Shown piece after piece: positions 55,955 to 64,000 of a stretch of DNA of 64,000 nt; the stretch's first letter is position 1; every line of letters begins with the position of its first letter. The DNA is taken from assembly GCA_964577145.1 (NCBI GenBank), contig CAZNXM010000003.1, forward strand, positions 1 to 64,000, read 5' to 3'. Source of the stretch: MGIIa-K1 sp964577145. Its GTDB lineage: Archaea > Thermoplasmatota > Poseidoniia > Poseidoniales > Poseidoniaceae. The notes below the pieces were generated by a model. That model ran no database searches. It was not told where the DNA came from and was given only the letters and a program-made list of their open reading frames with translations. Made by a program: the position numbers and the translations under genes.

Positions 55955-57079
55955 ATGTCAGAAAAGCGCGACTACTACGAAGTCCTTGGTGTCAGCAAGG
56001 GTGCCGATGATTCCGAGTTGAAAAAGGCCTTCAGGTCTATGGCTCGAAAGTATCATCCCGACAAAAATGATGCAGCAGATGCTGAGTCAAAATTCAAAGA
56101 AATCCAGGAAGCTTATGCTGTATTATCGGATTCTCAAAAACGCGCAAATTATGACCGCTTCGGACATAATAGCCCGGGCGGAAGTCCGTTTGGTGCAGGC
56201 GGTTTCCAAGGGTTCAATATCAATCTGGATGACATTCTTGGAGGCGATTTCTTTTCCAATATTTTTGGAGGAGGTGCAAGGCGTTCGACAACTCGGCAGG
56301 GAAACGACATTCTCGTTCGACATTCGGTAAGTCTGAAATCTGTATTAGATGGGTCTGAGGAGGAGATTACTCTTGAACTTCCACACCACTGTAGTGACTG
56401 CAGTGGTACAGGCGCCAAGGATGGGGAAGTGAGTGATTGCACAGAATGCGATGGCCAAGGCCGGGTCCGTATTAGGCAACAGATTGGCCCATTTGTGCAG
56501 GATGCGGTTCGAGATTGTCCACAATGCCAAGGCAGCGGTATGTCATCGGCTGCACGTTGCAAAAAATGCGCAGGAGATGGGCTTGACACATCAGAGGAAA
56601 CTTTGCGATTCAACGTCCCAAAGGGAGCAAGTGATGGTACTCGTTTGCGCATGAAAGGCAAGGGTCAGCCTGGCCCCCATGGGAAAGGTGCTTCAGGAGA
56701 TCTATTCATTGAATTGCGAATTGAAGAACACGCTTGGTTTGAGCGTAATGGAATGGATTTAATCATGAGTATTCCAATCGGCTTTAGCGACCTTGCTTTG
56801 GGAACCTCAATCACAATTTCGCACTTTGACGGTAAGGATTTGACAATCAAGGTGCCTGCGGGAAGTAATTCTGGTGATACTACGACAGTTAGTGGCAGAG
56901 GACTCCCAAGTAAACGTGGTTTTGGCCGTGGTGACGTAGTAGTCTTGTTCAAATTACATATGCCAAAGAAATTCGGCAAAGTTGCAAAGAAAGCGCTCGA
57001 AGAACTTAGAGAATCGCTTGATGGCGGTGGCGATATTATCGACCGTATCATCGATGATGCAGAAGATAGGCGTTCGTAA
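55955..57079 (+). CDS. dnaJ: Chaperone DnaJ (type I)
   Basis: 374 residues. J domain with HPD (YHPDKND), Gly/Phe-rich linker (GGSPFGAGGFQGF), the four zinc motifs CSDCSGTG, CTECDGQG, CPQCQGSG, CKKCAGDG, and the C-terminal substrate-binding domain. Co-chaperone for DnaK, which is not encoded in the window, nor is GrpE. The ATG at 55955 gives the usual MSEKRDYYEVLG start; the in-frame TTG at 55898 would add a non-conserved leader. It ends directly against the convergent gene at 57080. Confidence 0.96.
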   Translation: MSEKRDYYEVLGVSKGADDSELKKAFRSMARKYHPDKNDAADAESKFKEIQEAYAVLSDSQKRANYDRFGHNSPGGSPFGAGGFQGFNINLDDILGGDFFSNIFGGGARRSTTRQGNDILVRHSVSLKSVLDGSEEEITLELPHHCSDCSGTGAKDGEVSDCTECDGQGRVRIRQQIGPFVQDAVRDCPQCQGSGMSSAARCKKCAGDGLDTSEETLRFNVPKGASDGTRLRMKGKGQPGPHGKGASGDLFIELRIEEHAWFERNGMDLIMSIPIGFSDLALGTSITISHFDGKDLTIKVPAGSNSGDTTTVSGRGLPSKRGFGRGDVVVLFKLHMPKKFGKVAKKALEELRESLDGGGDIIDRIIDDAEDRRS

Positions 57080-59107
57080 TCACTCTTCTTCAAAGTTTAC
57101 AGTACGTGTAATAATTTGAGTTGGCTTAGCAGCCATAGGTGTACCATTTACAAGTCCTGAAAGATGAATATCCAGTGCATTTCCTCCTCCGGTTAATTCT
57201 ACCTTGAGGAAGAAACGAGTACCCTTTGCAAGTGTGTCGATAAATACTTCATGGCCTCGATAAAGTAACCGTGGTTCAACCTTACTAACTTCCCAGTGTT
57301 CACCTTCAGGGGCTTCAAATCTGATTGCTGCGACTTCCCATTCCTCATCTTGTGGGTTGAGGCCGATTAATAGAGGCCAGGCGCCCTTTGATGCCATTCG
57401 GTCGTCCATGGTCCATACTGCGAGGTCAATTCCCGAAGTATGATGTCGGAGAGTTGGTTTTCCCCATGCTTTTAGCGCCTCTTCCCATTCAAGACTAGCA
57501 ACTGCACGTAGAGCGCGAGCTAAGTCTTTCTGAACAGGATTTCCACTCTCAAGGCGTTGGCGCAACCACTCTAGCCTATTCTTTGCCGTGGCCATTTCTG
57601 CGGCAAGAATCCGTTCACCTCGCAAGTGAACTAGAAGCCATATTAACGGAAGAAGGAAACTGAAACCAAGAGACCAACGCAACATTACTGCTGCATTTTC
57701 TACTTCATCACTTGCAGGGAACCATGGCTCTTCACCCTCATCGATTACGATGGTATCAACCCGTAGATTCCAGTTTAGTATTTCGGCCCCATCATTTGTT
57801 GCTGCTGAACCATTTACATGTTCGATTATTATGAAATGTGTACCCCTACTAACAGTAAGCGCAGCCTCGATATTACTCATTGAAAACGTGGCTTCAGTTT
57901 CATCGTGAATTTCCCAAGTTCCTTGGTTTACATCGAGAATTGTTACTTTCAAATCTCTTACATCTCCCTCAAGCGTGAGGTCGATTAAATGGATCGACTC
58001 ATTCCACCCAGTCGTTTCTATTCGTAAAACATCAATCCAATCACCATTTGACAAAGTCAGTTCACCTTGTACAACCTCTCCATTCATTTCAATATGAGGC
58101 CATGAGGAATTGTCTGAACTAAGACCCATTGGTATTAACGAGGGCGCCTCAAGGCCGGAATTTGCATCTGCATGACTAGTTCGTTGTAGACGACTGGTCC
58201 AATAACAATCACAATTTACAGTTATTTCAATGAGCCCAACATCAGCTTGTGAGAACACCATATCTCCTACATTGTAGGTACTTGATTCTCCCCATGAATC
58301 ACTTTTCAGCAATCGAATACTTGCATTCAAGTTATTGTCAACATCGTCAATTTCTGTGAGAGCTACAATCTCCAACGATTGTATTGGATTGAATAGAGTG
58401 CGAATAGGTACACGGCCAATACCGCTGAGGAATGTTGGATAGTCAACGATTCGTGGAGTGGAAACATCGATGCGATGAACAGTAAGTGACCATAGAGTAT
58501 CGGGAGATTGACTGGTAATTGTAGCCACAATACGTCCTTCCTCAGAAATTGGAATGAATAATGGTTCCATACCATCAATAGATGTATTTGAGGCAGTTGT
58601 GATTTCACCAATCAAAATTTCACTGCCATTTGTTTGGAAATGAAGTTGAATGTCAAGGTCTGAAGAGGCACCCATCAAATTGATGCGATACATTTCACCG
58701 GATTCTACTGGAGTAACAAAGACATCTGCGCTATCATTCGTCATGTCGCCAGTCATTATTGCAACATCACAATTTCCAATGAAGAAATAATCTTGCGGGC
58801 ATAATTGCACACTTGTATTTGTGAAATTTTCACCTGGTGCGGGTCGAAGATTTGGTAAGTCTTCCATTGTGGGGAGCACACCTTGGCAATATACTCCATG
58901 GTCTGCGAATACAGTAGCATTTCCTGCAGTGATATTTACTTCAAAGGAGGTGCCATTTGCGAGTTCCTCTCCATTATTGCTAATATTGGCTTCACCGGTG
59001 CAGTCGAGCCAAGCTCGACCATCAACGACAGCATAGGTGAACGAGTATGCACTAGCCCCTTGTGCGATAAACATCACAACCAAAATGCCGACCAATACCC
59101 TGCGCAT
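57080..59107 (-). CDS. Exported membrane-anchored protein with cytosolic C-terminal domain, unknown function
   Basis: 675 residues. Signal peptide (MRRVLVGILVVMFIAQGASA), about 450 exported residues with pairs of cysteines, beta-rich PPC-like segments and many N-X-S/T sites, one membrane helix (WSLGFSFLLPLIWLLVHL), then a cytosolic domain of about 170 residues (starting with a charged helix AEMATAKNRLEWLRQRLE). A sensor-like topology, but no kinase or known output domain is recognised. Divergent from arcS across 66 bases. Confidence 0.68.
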   Translation of the reverse strand: MRRVLVGILVVMFIAQGASAYSFTYAVVDGRAWLDCTGEANISNNGEELANGTSFEVNITAGNATVFADHGVYCQGVLPTMEDLPNLRPAPGENFTNTSVQLCPQDYFFIGNCDVAIMTGDMTNDSADVFVTPVESGEMYRINLMGASSDLDIQLHFQTNGSEILIGEITTASNTSIDGMEPLFIPISEEGRIVATITSQSPDTLWSLTVHRIDVSTPRIVDYPTFLSGIGRVPIRTLFNPIQSLEIVALTEIDDVDNNLNASIRLLKSDSWGESSTYNVGDMVFSQADVGLIEITVNCDCYWTSRLQRTSHADANSGLEAPSLIPMGLSSDNSSWPHIEMNGEVVQGELTLSNGDWIDVLRIETTGWNESIHLIDLTLEGDVRDLKVTILDVNQGTWEIHDETEATFSMSNIEAALTVSRGTHFIIIEHVNGSAATNDGAEILNWNLRVDTIVIDEGEEPWFPASDEVENAAVMLRWSLGFSFLLPLIWLLVHLRGERILAAEMATAKNRLEWLRQRLESGNPVQKDLARALRAVASLEWEEALKAWGKPTLRHHTSGIDLAVWTMDDRMASKGAWPLLIGLNPQDEEWEVAAIRFEAPEGEHWEVSKVEPRLLYRGHEVFIDTLAKGTRFFLKVELTGGGNALDIHLSGLVNGTPMAAKPTQIITRTVNFEEE

Positions 59108-59173
59108 GTCATACTCTCGTACACTTCTCCTCCTTCAAATCATTCAAGACAGGCGCACACACGGGCATGATAC

Positions 59174-60916
59174 ATGCAGGCGCTAGGGCGTTCCGTAATA
59201 GCACGTCAAAGGATGGCGCGCCTATGGGGCTTAGGAGATAGGAGCGAACCTTCTTCCTTCACTCCAGGATTAGTCCTGATGGATGGAGATGATGCTCCAG
59301 TTTCTATTGCCCCATTCACCACTTCAAAGAATGAAGGTATTCCTGCAATAATAAAACTCGAAGCCAGAGCTGCTTTTGCTCCATGGGAGGGCTCAGACTT
59401 CTCACCAATACTCAGTGCTTCTATCGGACATGTACTTCCACCTTCTCTCGATGAGGCAGATGCTGGAGAATCAGCAGAGAAGGGATTGCTATTGCCTGTT
59501 TCTTGGCAGGCAATGTGCCACGATCAAGAACTCTTTGAAACAGAAATCCAACCCCATGTTGTAGTCTTGACTGATGCTCTTCAATTAGCTGGTCGTCCCG
59601 GCCGTCTTGTAGAAGCAATCGATGTAATCAAGCGTAGATTTCCTGGTGCCCTTTTGTGGTGTCCAGGTATTGGTGGGCCGGATAATTGCGCGGTTTATTC
59701 ATGGTTTGGAGTTGACCTTTTCGATACAACACGGACACAACAAGCCGAGGCATTTGGAGCGGTGTTAACTGGCGAAGGTCCACGCTTGAGTGAACCTACA
59801 GTAGAAGACGATGTAGACCATTGGTCTTTAGCAATCGCAGAGGTGCGTAGGGCGATAAGGGATGGAAACCTCCGGGAATTAGCAATGAAAAAATCGCTAT
59901 CGAGTCCACGCTTGGTAGAGCATATGCGAAAGCATGACCAATTAATGTCACAAAAGAATGGCTTTCTTAATCAAATCGTGACCGAAGGCACAACCTTGAG
60001 GATCCACTCTAGCGATTCCCATGATGACCCAATCATCACCGATTGGGTTCGATTCATGACCGAATCTTACTCCCGCCCGGAAGGGGTAGATGATGTGCTG
60101 GTTCTATTACCGTGCTCGGCCAGAAAACCATATTCATTTTCGCGCTCGCATAGAGCATTTAGAAGAGCACTTGGACATAATTCCGCCCATGAAGTGATGG
60201 TGACATCACCGCTTGGACTTGTGCCAAGAGATCTAGAAGAATGCTGGCCTGCTGGCCATTATGATATCCCTGTAACAGGTGATTGGGGCGATGATGAACT
60301 AAAACGTGTTCGGGCAATGCTTGATGCACTCGTGAGCAATAATGGCTATCGAGTAATAATCAATCACAGTGGGATGGAATATCAAAACGACTCATGTGAA
60401 ATAGTTGAGACTAGACAAGGTGACTCAGCAACATATCATGATTCATTGAAGCGCCTTGGTGAAGCTGTACTCGAGCATGTGCGCATCAAGAAGCGTCGTG
60501 GCGAGGAGATCAATATCGCCAATTTCCGTTCTGTAGCCCGATTCCACAATCTCAACGATAATTGGCTTGAAGGAGTCAAAATAGGTGGGCGTTTCCCTAG
60601 GTGGAAGATTAATCTCAATGGCGAACAAATTGCAATGTGGGCGCCTGAAAGAGGTGGATTTTCATTAGCAAAGGCTTCGATACCGCTCCTCGATAAGCAT
60701 GATTCCTTGCCTCGGGTCCACCTCAAGCCGGATATCAAGTGGAAAGGAGACCTCAACTTATCCATTCTCGAATCATGGCCGGAGACCATACGTTCCGGTC
60801 AGGACTTATTGGTGGTGCAAGACGGCGCAGTTGTTGGAATTGGTCGTGCAACAGCTCCTGCTTGGGAGTGGCCAGCAACCCCGGGTAGGCTTGGAAAGAT
60901 GCATCAAAGGCTGTGA
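59174..60916 (+). CDS. arcS: Archaeosine synthase (ArcS), with PUA domain
   Basis: 580 residues. PCSARKPYSFSRSH (residues 313-326, with Lys318 the expected reactive Lys in PCSxxKPYSxSxSH) is the ArcS hallmark; the following VTSPLGLVPRDLEE and VIINHSG segments also fit. The N-terminal half resembles the TGT-like part, and the C-terminal about 75 residues (VVQDGAVVGIGRATA...) are a PUA RNA-binding domain. It helps convert preQ0-modified G15 of tRNA to archaeosine, either directly or as a partner of a radical SAM subunit. This modification is specific to archaea. A short hairpin follows the stop. Confidence 0.88.
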   Translation: MQALGRSVIARQRMARLWGLGDRSEPSSFTPGLVLMDGDDAPVSIAPFTTSKNEGIPAIIKLEARAAFAPWEGSDFSPILSASIGHVLPPSLDEADAGESAEKGLLLPVSWQAMCHDQELFETEIQPHVVVLTDALQLAGRPGRLVEAIDVIKRRFPGALLWCPGIGGPDNCAVYSWFGVDLFDTTRTQQAEAFGAVLTGEGPRLSEPTVEDDVDHWSLAIAEVRRAIRDGNLRELAMKKSLSSPRLVEHMRKHDQLMSQKNGFLNQIVTEGTTLRIHSSDSHDDPIITDWVRFMTESYSRPEGVDDVLVLLPCSARKPYSFSRSHRAFRRALGHNSAHEVMVTSPLGLVPRDLEECWPAGHYDIPVTGDWGDDELKRVRAMLDALVSNNGYRVIINHSGMEYQNDSCEIVETRQGDSATYHDSLKRLGEAVLEHVRIKKRRGEEINIANFRSVARFHNLNDNWLEGVKIGGRFPRWKINLNGEQIAMWAPERGGFSLAKASIPLLDKHDSLPRVHLKPDIKWKGDLNLSILESWPETIRSGQDLLVVQDGAVVGIGRATAPAWEWPATPGRLGKMHQRL

Positions 60917-60917
60917 T

Positions 60918-60930
60918 TCCCCGTAGGGGA
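60918..60930 (+). terminator. Short hairpin after arcS
   Basis: TCCCC-GTA-GGGGA, a 5-bp stem two bases past the stop codon. Probably ends or attenuates arcS transcription ahead of rps15. Confidence 0.45.
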
Positions 60931-60989
60931 GATGGCCGCAGCGGTTAAGAATGGGTTACAGGTCGGCGGAATGCTCGGAGGCACCTCAC

Positions 60990-61445
60990 ATGGCACGAAT
61001 GTACGCTGGCAGCAAAGGTAAGTCTGGTTCCACAAAACCACACACAGGTGTAGCGCCAGAGTGGTCTAACGCAGATGCATCCGCTATTAATTCTCTAATC
61101 ATTGAACTCGGTAAGTCTGGACATACCAGTGCACAGATCGGTACCATCCTTCGTGACCAGCACGCAGTTCCTGATGTTCGAACTGTTCTGGGCAAGAGGG
61201 TTTCCGCAGTTCTTTCGGAAAACGAAATCGGTGGTTCTTACCCTGAAGACATGATGAACCTCATGCGCAAGGCAGTCAGTATCATTGAGCACCTTGGTTC
61301 CAACCGCAAGGATTTGCATAACAAGCGAGCCCTTGAGTTGATTGAAGCAAAAATCCGCAGACTCGCAAAGTACTACATCTCCGAGGGTCGTTTAGACTCC
61401 GAGTGGAAGTACAAGCGTGACCAACTCCGCCTGATGGTAGAGTGA
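60990..61445 (+). CDS. rps15: 30S ribosomal protein S15
   Basis: 152 residues, the length of archaeal/eukaryotic S15 (bacterial S15 is about 89). MARMYAGSKGKSGS at the start, the archaeal N-terminal extension with PEWSNADASAINSLI, and the conserved core SIIEHLGSNRKDLHNKRALELIEAKIRRLAKYY. It binds 16S rRNA in the small subunit. The ATG at 60990 has GGAGG nine bases upstream; the earlier in-frame ATG at 60951 is in the leader. Confidence 0.97.
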   Translation: MARMYAGSKGKSGSTKPHTGVAPEWSNADASAINSLIIELGKSGHTSAQIGTILRDQHAVPDVRTVLGKRVSAVLSENEIGGSYPEDMMNLMRKAVSIIEHLGSNRKDLHNKRALELIEAKIRRLAKYYISEGRLDSEWKYKRDQLRLMVE

Positions 61446-61499
61446 TGGCTCCGCACAACTTGATGAACTACCGGCCGCGAGTGGTCGGACGGTGAGTGG

Positions 61500-62393
61500 T
61501 TGCACGACCTGCTTCAGACATCCTTATTTCTGGACCTCAAAGAAGGTCTGCTCGCCATTATCAATCGCATCAAAGAGGCGAAAATCATCCAAATTGTTTC
61601 GCCAGCGGATATGGAAGGCGTACTCGCTCTTTCACAATTAGAAGCCGCACTATTGGACGTTTCAATTCCATATCGTCGCCGCCTACAGCCACCGCGGCGG
61701 CATGTACCGAGAGATGAGGTCCCACCATTGCCTGAAGGAGATGGACTGACAATCCATATCGATCCATTCGAAGAGGCACAAAACTCCATGTTGATGGAAG
61801 ATGGTGTCATCCATATACATCCTATACAGGTTGAAGTAGAATTTGAATCCTCATCACGTTCTCACCATGGAGCATTGGATTGCGTAGCTATTTGTGGAAC
61901 GATTGCTGCAATTATCGCTCCAGATGGTGCACGTGTGAGAAAGCAACGAGCAATGGTACTAGCCGGTACTTGGCTCTCAAATAGGATGGAATCTAATTAC
62001 GACCCAGTAATGTCGTTACTACGGGACCATTTAGATTCAGAAGGGTCAATTGATGTTCGTCCTTTACCTGAAGTATCCTCGCCAGCACCTGACATGATTC
62101 CCGGGCTTTCAGCAGGTATGCTGAAACGATTGTGCAGAAGTTGGGTGGGTATGGATTTTGAAGAGAGGGCAGGTGCAATTAGCGAATTGGTATTGCCTTG
62201 TCTGAAGGAAGAGGGATTGTCTACAATGCGTATCGAGGAGTTAATTTGGCATCGGGCAATTGTACCAGGGCATGATGTTGACATTGCTAGTCAATTACAT
62301 TTAGCGCTTGAAGGGTGGCCAGAAGAGTCTGATGCTTCAAGGGTTCACGCGAGTGGTATTGCTGATAATCTAATCAAGCAAGGTCATCTCTAA
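61500..62393 (+). CDS. Degenerate DHH-family protein (RecJ/Cdc45-like)
   Basis: 297 residues from a TTG with GGTGAG three bases upstream. The segment IIQIVSPADMEGVLALSQLEAALLDVSIPYRRR has the order of a DHH phosphoesterase N-terminus (IxxxDADGLxAxxxLxxALxxxGIPYxxR), but the catalytic Asp residues are mostly missing (only one Asp in PADMEG, and no DHH motif downstream). In many archaea, rps15 is followed by the gene of a RecJ-like protein (GAN/Cdc45 relative) that works with GINS and MCM at the replication fork. The position, 54 bases after rps15, supports that this is a shortened, probably non-catalytic relative. The similarity is by eye and needs profile confirmation. Confidence 0.6.
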   Translation: MHDLLQTSLFLDLKEGLLAIINRIKEAKIIQIVSPADMEGVLALSQLEAALLDVSIPYRRRLQPPRRHVPRDEVPPLPEGDGLTIHIDPFEEAQNSMLMEDGVIHIHPIQVEVEFESSSRSHHGALDCVAICGTIAAIIAPDGARVRKQRAMVLAGTWLSNRMESNYDPVMSLLRDHLDSEGSIDVRPLPEVSSPAPDMIPGLSAGMLKRLCRSWVGMDFEERAGAISELVLPCLKEEGLSTMRIEELIWHRAIVPGHDVDIASQLHLALEGWPEESDASRVHASGIADNLIKQGHL

Positions 62394-64000
62394 TCGACAA
62401 TTTTGAGGACTCTGCCACACCCACCACATGGCATTCTGAATGGACGAGTATCAGTGGTCACTGGATTTGCTGTGCTGCATGCGGGGCAATCAATAAGTGG
62501 GAACGTTGGAAGATTTTCTCCAGGAGCCTTACGCCGTTTCGGACTGGCAAAGGCGGTAATTATCCACATAATCACCGTACTACAAGCAATTGCCCCCACA
62601 GTGAATGGTGGGTATGAATACCATAGAGTTATCAAAACAAATGGCACAAGTATCAATTCTATCCACAGCGCGTTTCTACGCTTTTCCTTGGTGATATTGA
62701 GTGCAAGCCAGAAACCTCCGCCAAGTAGAATTAGAGTGATTAGATTCAGTGAAAGAGGTGCATTGAGAATATTTGTCGAAGGCAATGCAGTCAGTCTAAA
62801 TGTAGTCGAGGGGTCGAGTCCACTTTGAATAATTTCAATCGATTCACCAGATAATCCCCTCCGGTGTGAAAGAGATGATTCGAAGTTTTCATCATCTGAT
62901 TTTAGTTCAGCACCTGTTAGGCTGGACATCAAATCGGTATCGATTTTGATAATTAGGTCGAAGCTTGACCAGATAGGAGTTGGCTGAGGTATCAGAAACT
63001 GTCGCAATAGAGTATTCACGCTATCTTTCTCAGCAATTTCCTTCGTCTTTATTGTGAGAGTTAGAGGGTGTGGAGTGACTTTGTACTCGCCATGTAATTC
63101 AACCTCGAAAGAGAGCTCAATCAAATCAGTAACATCATTCCCAAGCAATTCTTCTATCTCGATGGCCATTCCATCATTCATATATGTCATTGCAAGATTG
63201 ACCATTTGATGTTCAAATTCGTTAATTTCCACTTCATCAATAACGCGATTTCTACGCAGGTCATCATCGACTGCTCCGGCGCGGAATATTCTCAAGGGTT
63301 GCGATAATGCAGGGTCTTCATTGCCTATATTATCAAGGCCCCAACGCATCCAATATGCGATTTCCCCATCGATGGCTAGAGTAGTGACCCTATCGATTAC
63401 CATCTTGTCCTTTTCTTCATACACATCCATCTTAATCTGGACAGCAAGAGGTGAGCCGCTACCATCGGACCTCAGTGGTTCTTCATCTGGGTAGAATACA
63501 CCTCCTCCTCCTGAGCCATCATCTTGTGGATAAATTGTGAATTCTGCAGTTCCCGACATTGTTGGTGTTCCTGATTGAACTTGAATGGATGCTTCAACTG
63601 TGATATTTTGCTCTCCACCATCTGCTGCGGCCCAAGTCCATGTGAGGCGAACATATTCCCCACTCCTAGTCTGTATTGGATCACCATTCAATGCAGCATT
63701 ATTTACTCGTACCTCGATACTATTTGCATATGCTCCAACCGATGTACCCCAAGGCGATGCAATCACTAATGAGACATGTGTGTCCAATCCTTCAACAACA
63801 GGTTCCTCAATCGTCAAATCTACAAGCGGTATATTTGCACTAATTGTACTATCGTCATCACTTGTCCCCCATCTGAAGAACAATCCAGCGTCACCACCAG
63901 GAACACTGAACACAACCGTTTGTGCCTTCAGTGTAACAGTAATACTGCTCGAGCCTGAAATCGAACCCGAATCTACAGGAATGGAAATTGAGAGAACACT
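62390..64000 (-). CDS. Membrane protein with exported domain and C-terminal zinc ribbon (N-terminus beyond window)
   Basis: At least 537 codons; the frame stays open to the right edge, so the start is not included (the GTG at 63913 is internal). An exported beta-rich, acidic region of about 350 residues or more is followed by three hydrophobic helices (LITLILLGGGFWLALNI, WIELILVPFVLITLWYS, AIACSTVIMWIITAF) and a cytosolic C-terminus with a zinc ribbon (CPACSTANPVTTDTRPFRMPCGGCG). Overlaps the convergent DHH-like gene by four bases. The role is unknown; the zinc ribbon at the membrane resembles in style the protein at 54984-55901, though the two are not evidently homologous. Confidence 0.7.
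   Translation of the reverse strand, partial: SVLSISIPVDSGSISGSSSITVTLKAQTVVFSVPGGDAGLFFRWGTSDDDSTISANIPLVDLTIEEPVVEGLDTHVSLVIASPWGTSVGAYANSIEVRVNNAALNGDPIQTRSGEYVRLTWTWAAADGGEQNITVEASIQVQSGTPTMSGTAEFTIYPQDDGSGGGGVFYPDEEPLRSDGSGSPLAVQIKMDVYEEKDKMVIDRVTTLAIDGEIAYWMRWGLDNIGNEDPALSQPLRIFRAGAVDDDLRRNRVIDEVEINEFEHQMVNLAMTYMNDGMAIEIEELLGNDVTDLIELSFEVELHGEYKVTPHPLTLTIKTKEIAEKDSVNTLLRQFLIPQPTPIWSSFDLIIKIDTDLMSSLTGAELKSDDENFESSLSHRRGLSGESIEIIQSGLDPSTTFRLTALPSTNILNAPLSLNLITLILLGGGFWLALNITKEKRRNALWIELILVPFVLITLWYSYPPFTVGAIACSTVIMWIITAFASPKRRKAPGENLPTFPLIDCPACSTANPVTTDTRPFRMPCGGCGRVLKIVD

Noticed and set aside
60931..60989. Possible tRNA-like sequence between arcS and rps15
   Set aside because: A phrase resembling a D arm (GCAGCGGTTAAGA) is present, but no acceptor stem, anticodon arm or T loop can be formed; it is read as the rps15 leader.

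Overview
The window looks like a genome segment of a planktonic euryarchaeon, most likely Marine Group II (Poseidoniales). Evidence: archaeal CDP-archaeol synthase (CarS), an AglB-type oligosaccharyltransferase, archaeosine synthase (ArcS), archaeal-length ribosomal protein S15, type IV pilin-like N-termini, a PGF-CTERM-like sorting tail, GGTGA/GGAGG Shine-Dalgarno sites, and a very high load of giant secreted, Asp/Asn/Ser/Thr-rich proteins. This is an inference from gene content; no 16S rRNA or phylogeny is available here. The gene density is very high: no gene-free stretch exceeds about 215 bases, and neighbours often overlap by 4-20 bases.

Layout. 1-8256 (minus strand): a cut-off Bax-inhibitor-like membrane protein, a 1566-residue surface protein combining six lamin-tail domains with a complete two-HKD phospholipase D-like nuclease domain, a TctA-like permease, and a membrane-anchored multi-OB-fold protein. 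The last three are tightly packed and may form an extracellular nucleic-acid processing unit. 8310-11657: an HD phosphohydrolase, tRNA(CAU), a tRNA 3'-end duplication that runs into the end of sodX, the sodX-sodN nickel superoxide dismutase pair, and a PGF-CTERM-like surface protein. 11757-16959: membrane/secreted proteins of unknown function, carS and purD. 17114-27908: a 3160-residue AglB with a giant exported C-terminal extension, then a membrane-anchored subtilase. 28121-38630: a beta-helix surface protein, a STAND ATPase with winged helix and TPRs, and a convergent three-gene pilin-like operon. 38689-50847: an MBL hydrolase and two further giant surface proteins (1895 and 1787 residues). 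50865-64000: compact housekeeping and membrane genes, including a metzincin-like lipoprotein, a pyroglutamyl-peptidase/Nudix fusion, a UPF0201 RNA-binding protein, a GT2 glycosyltransferase, dnaJ, arcS, rps15 and a degenerate DHH-family protein, ending in a membrane protein with a zinc ribbon that runs off the window.

How the genes fit together. Surface biology dominates: roughly half of the window encodes exported or membrane-anchored giants, together with the machinery that would N-glycosylate them (AglB, possibly the GT2 enzyme), and a membrane protease that could process them. Two of the giants share a cytoplasmic Gly-Trp-Thr-Glu-Asp-Gln tail motif. The most noteworthy items are the giant AglB fusion, the lamin-tail/PLD nuclease - OB-fold - permease cluster, the tRNA-fragment duplication that supplies the last codons of sodX, and the Pcp-Nudix fusion. 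All functions are assigned from sequence motifs read by eye; no database search was run.
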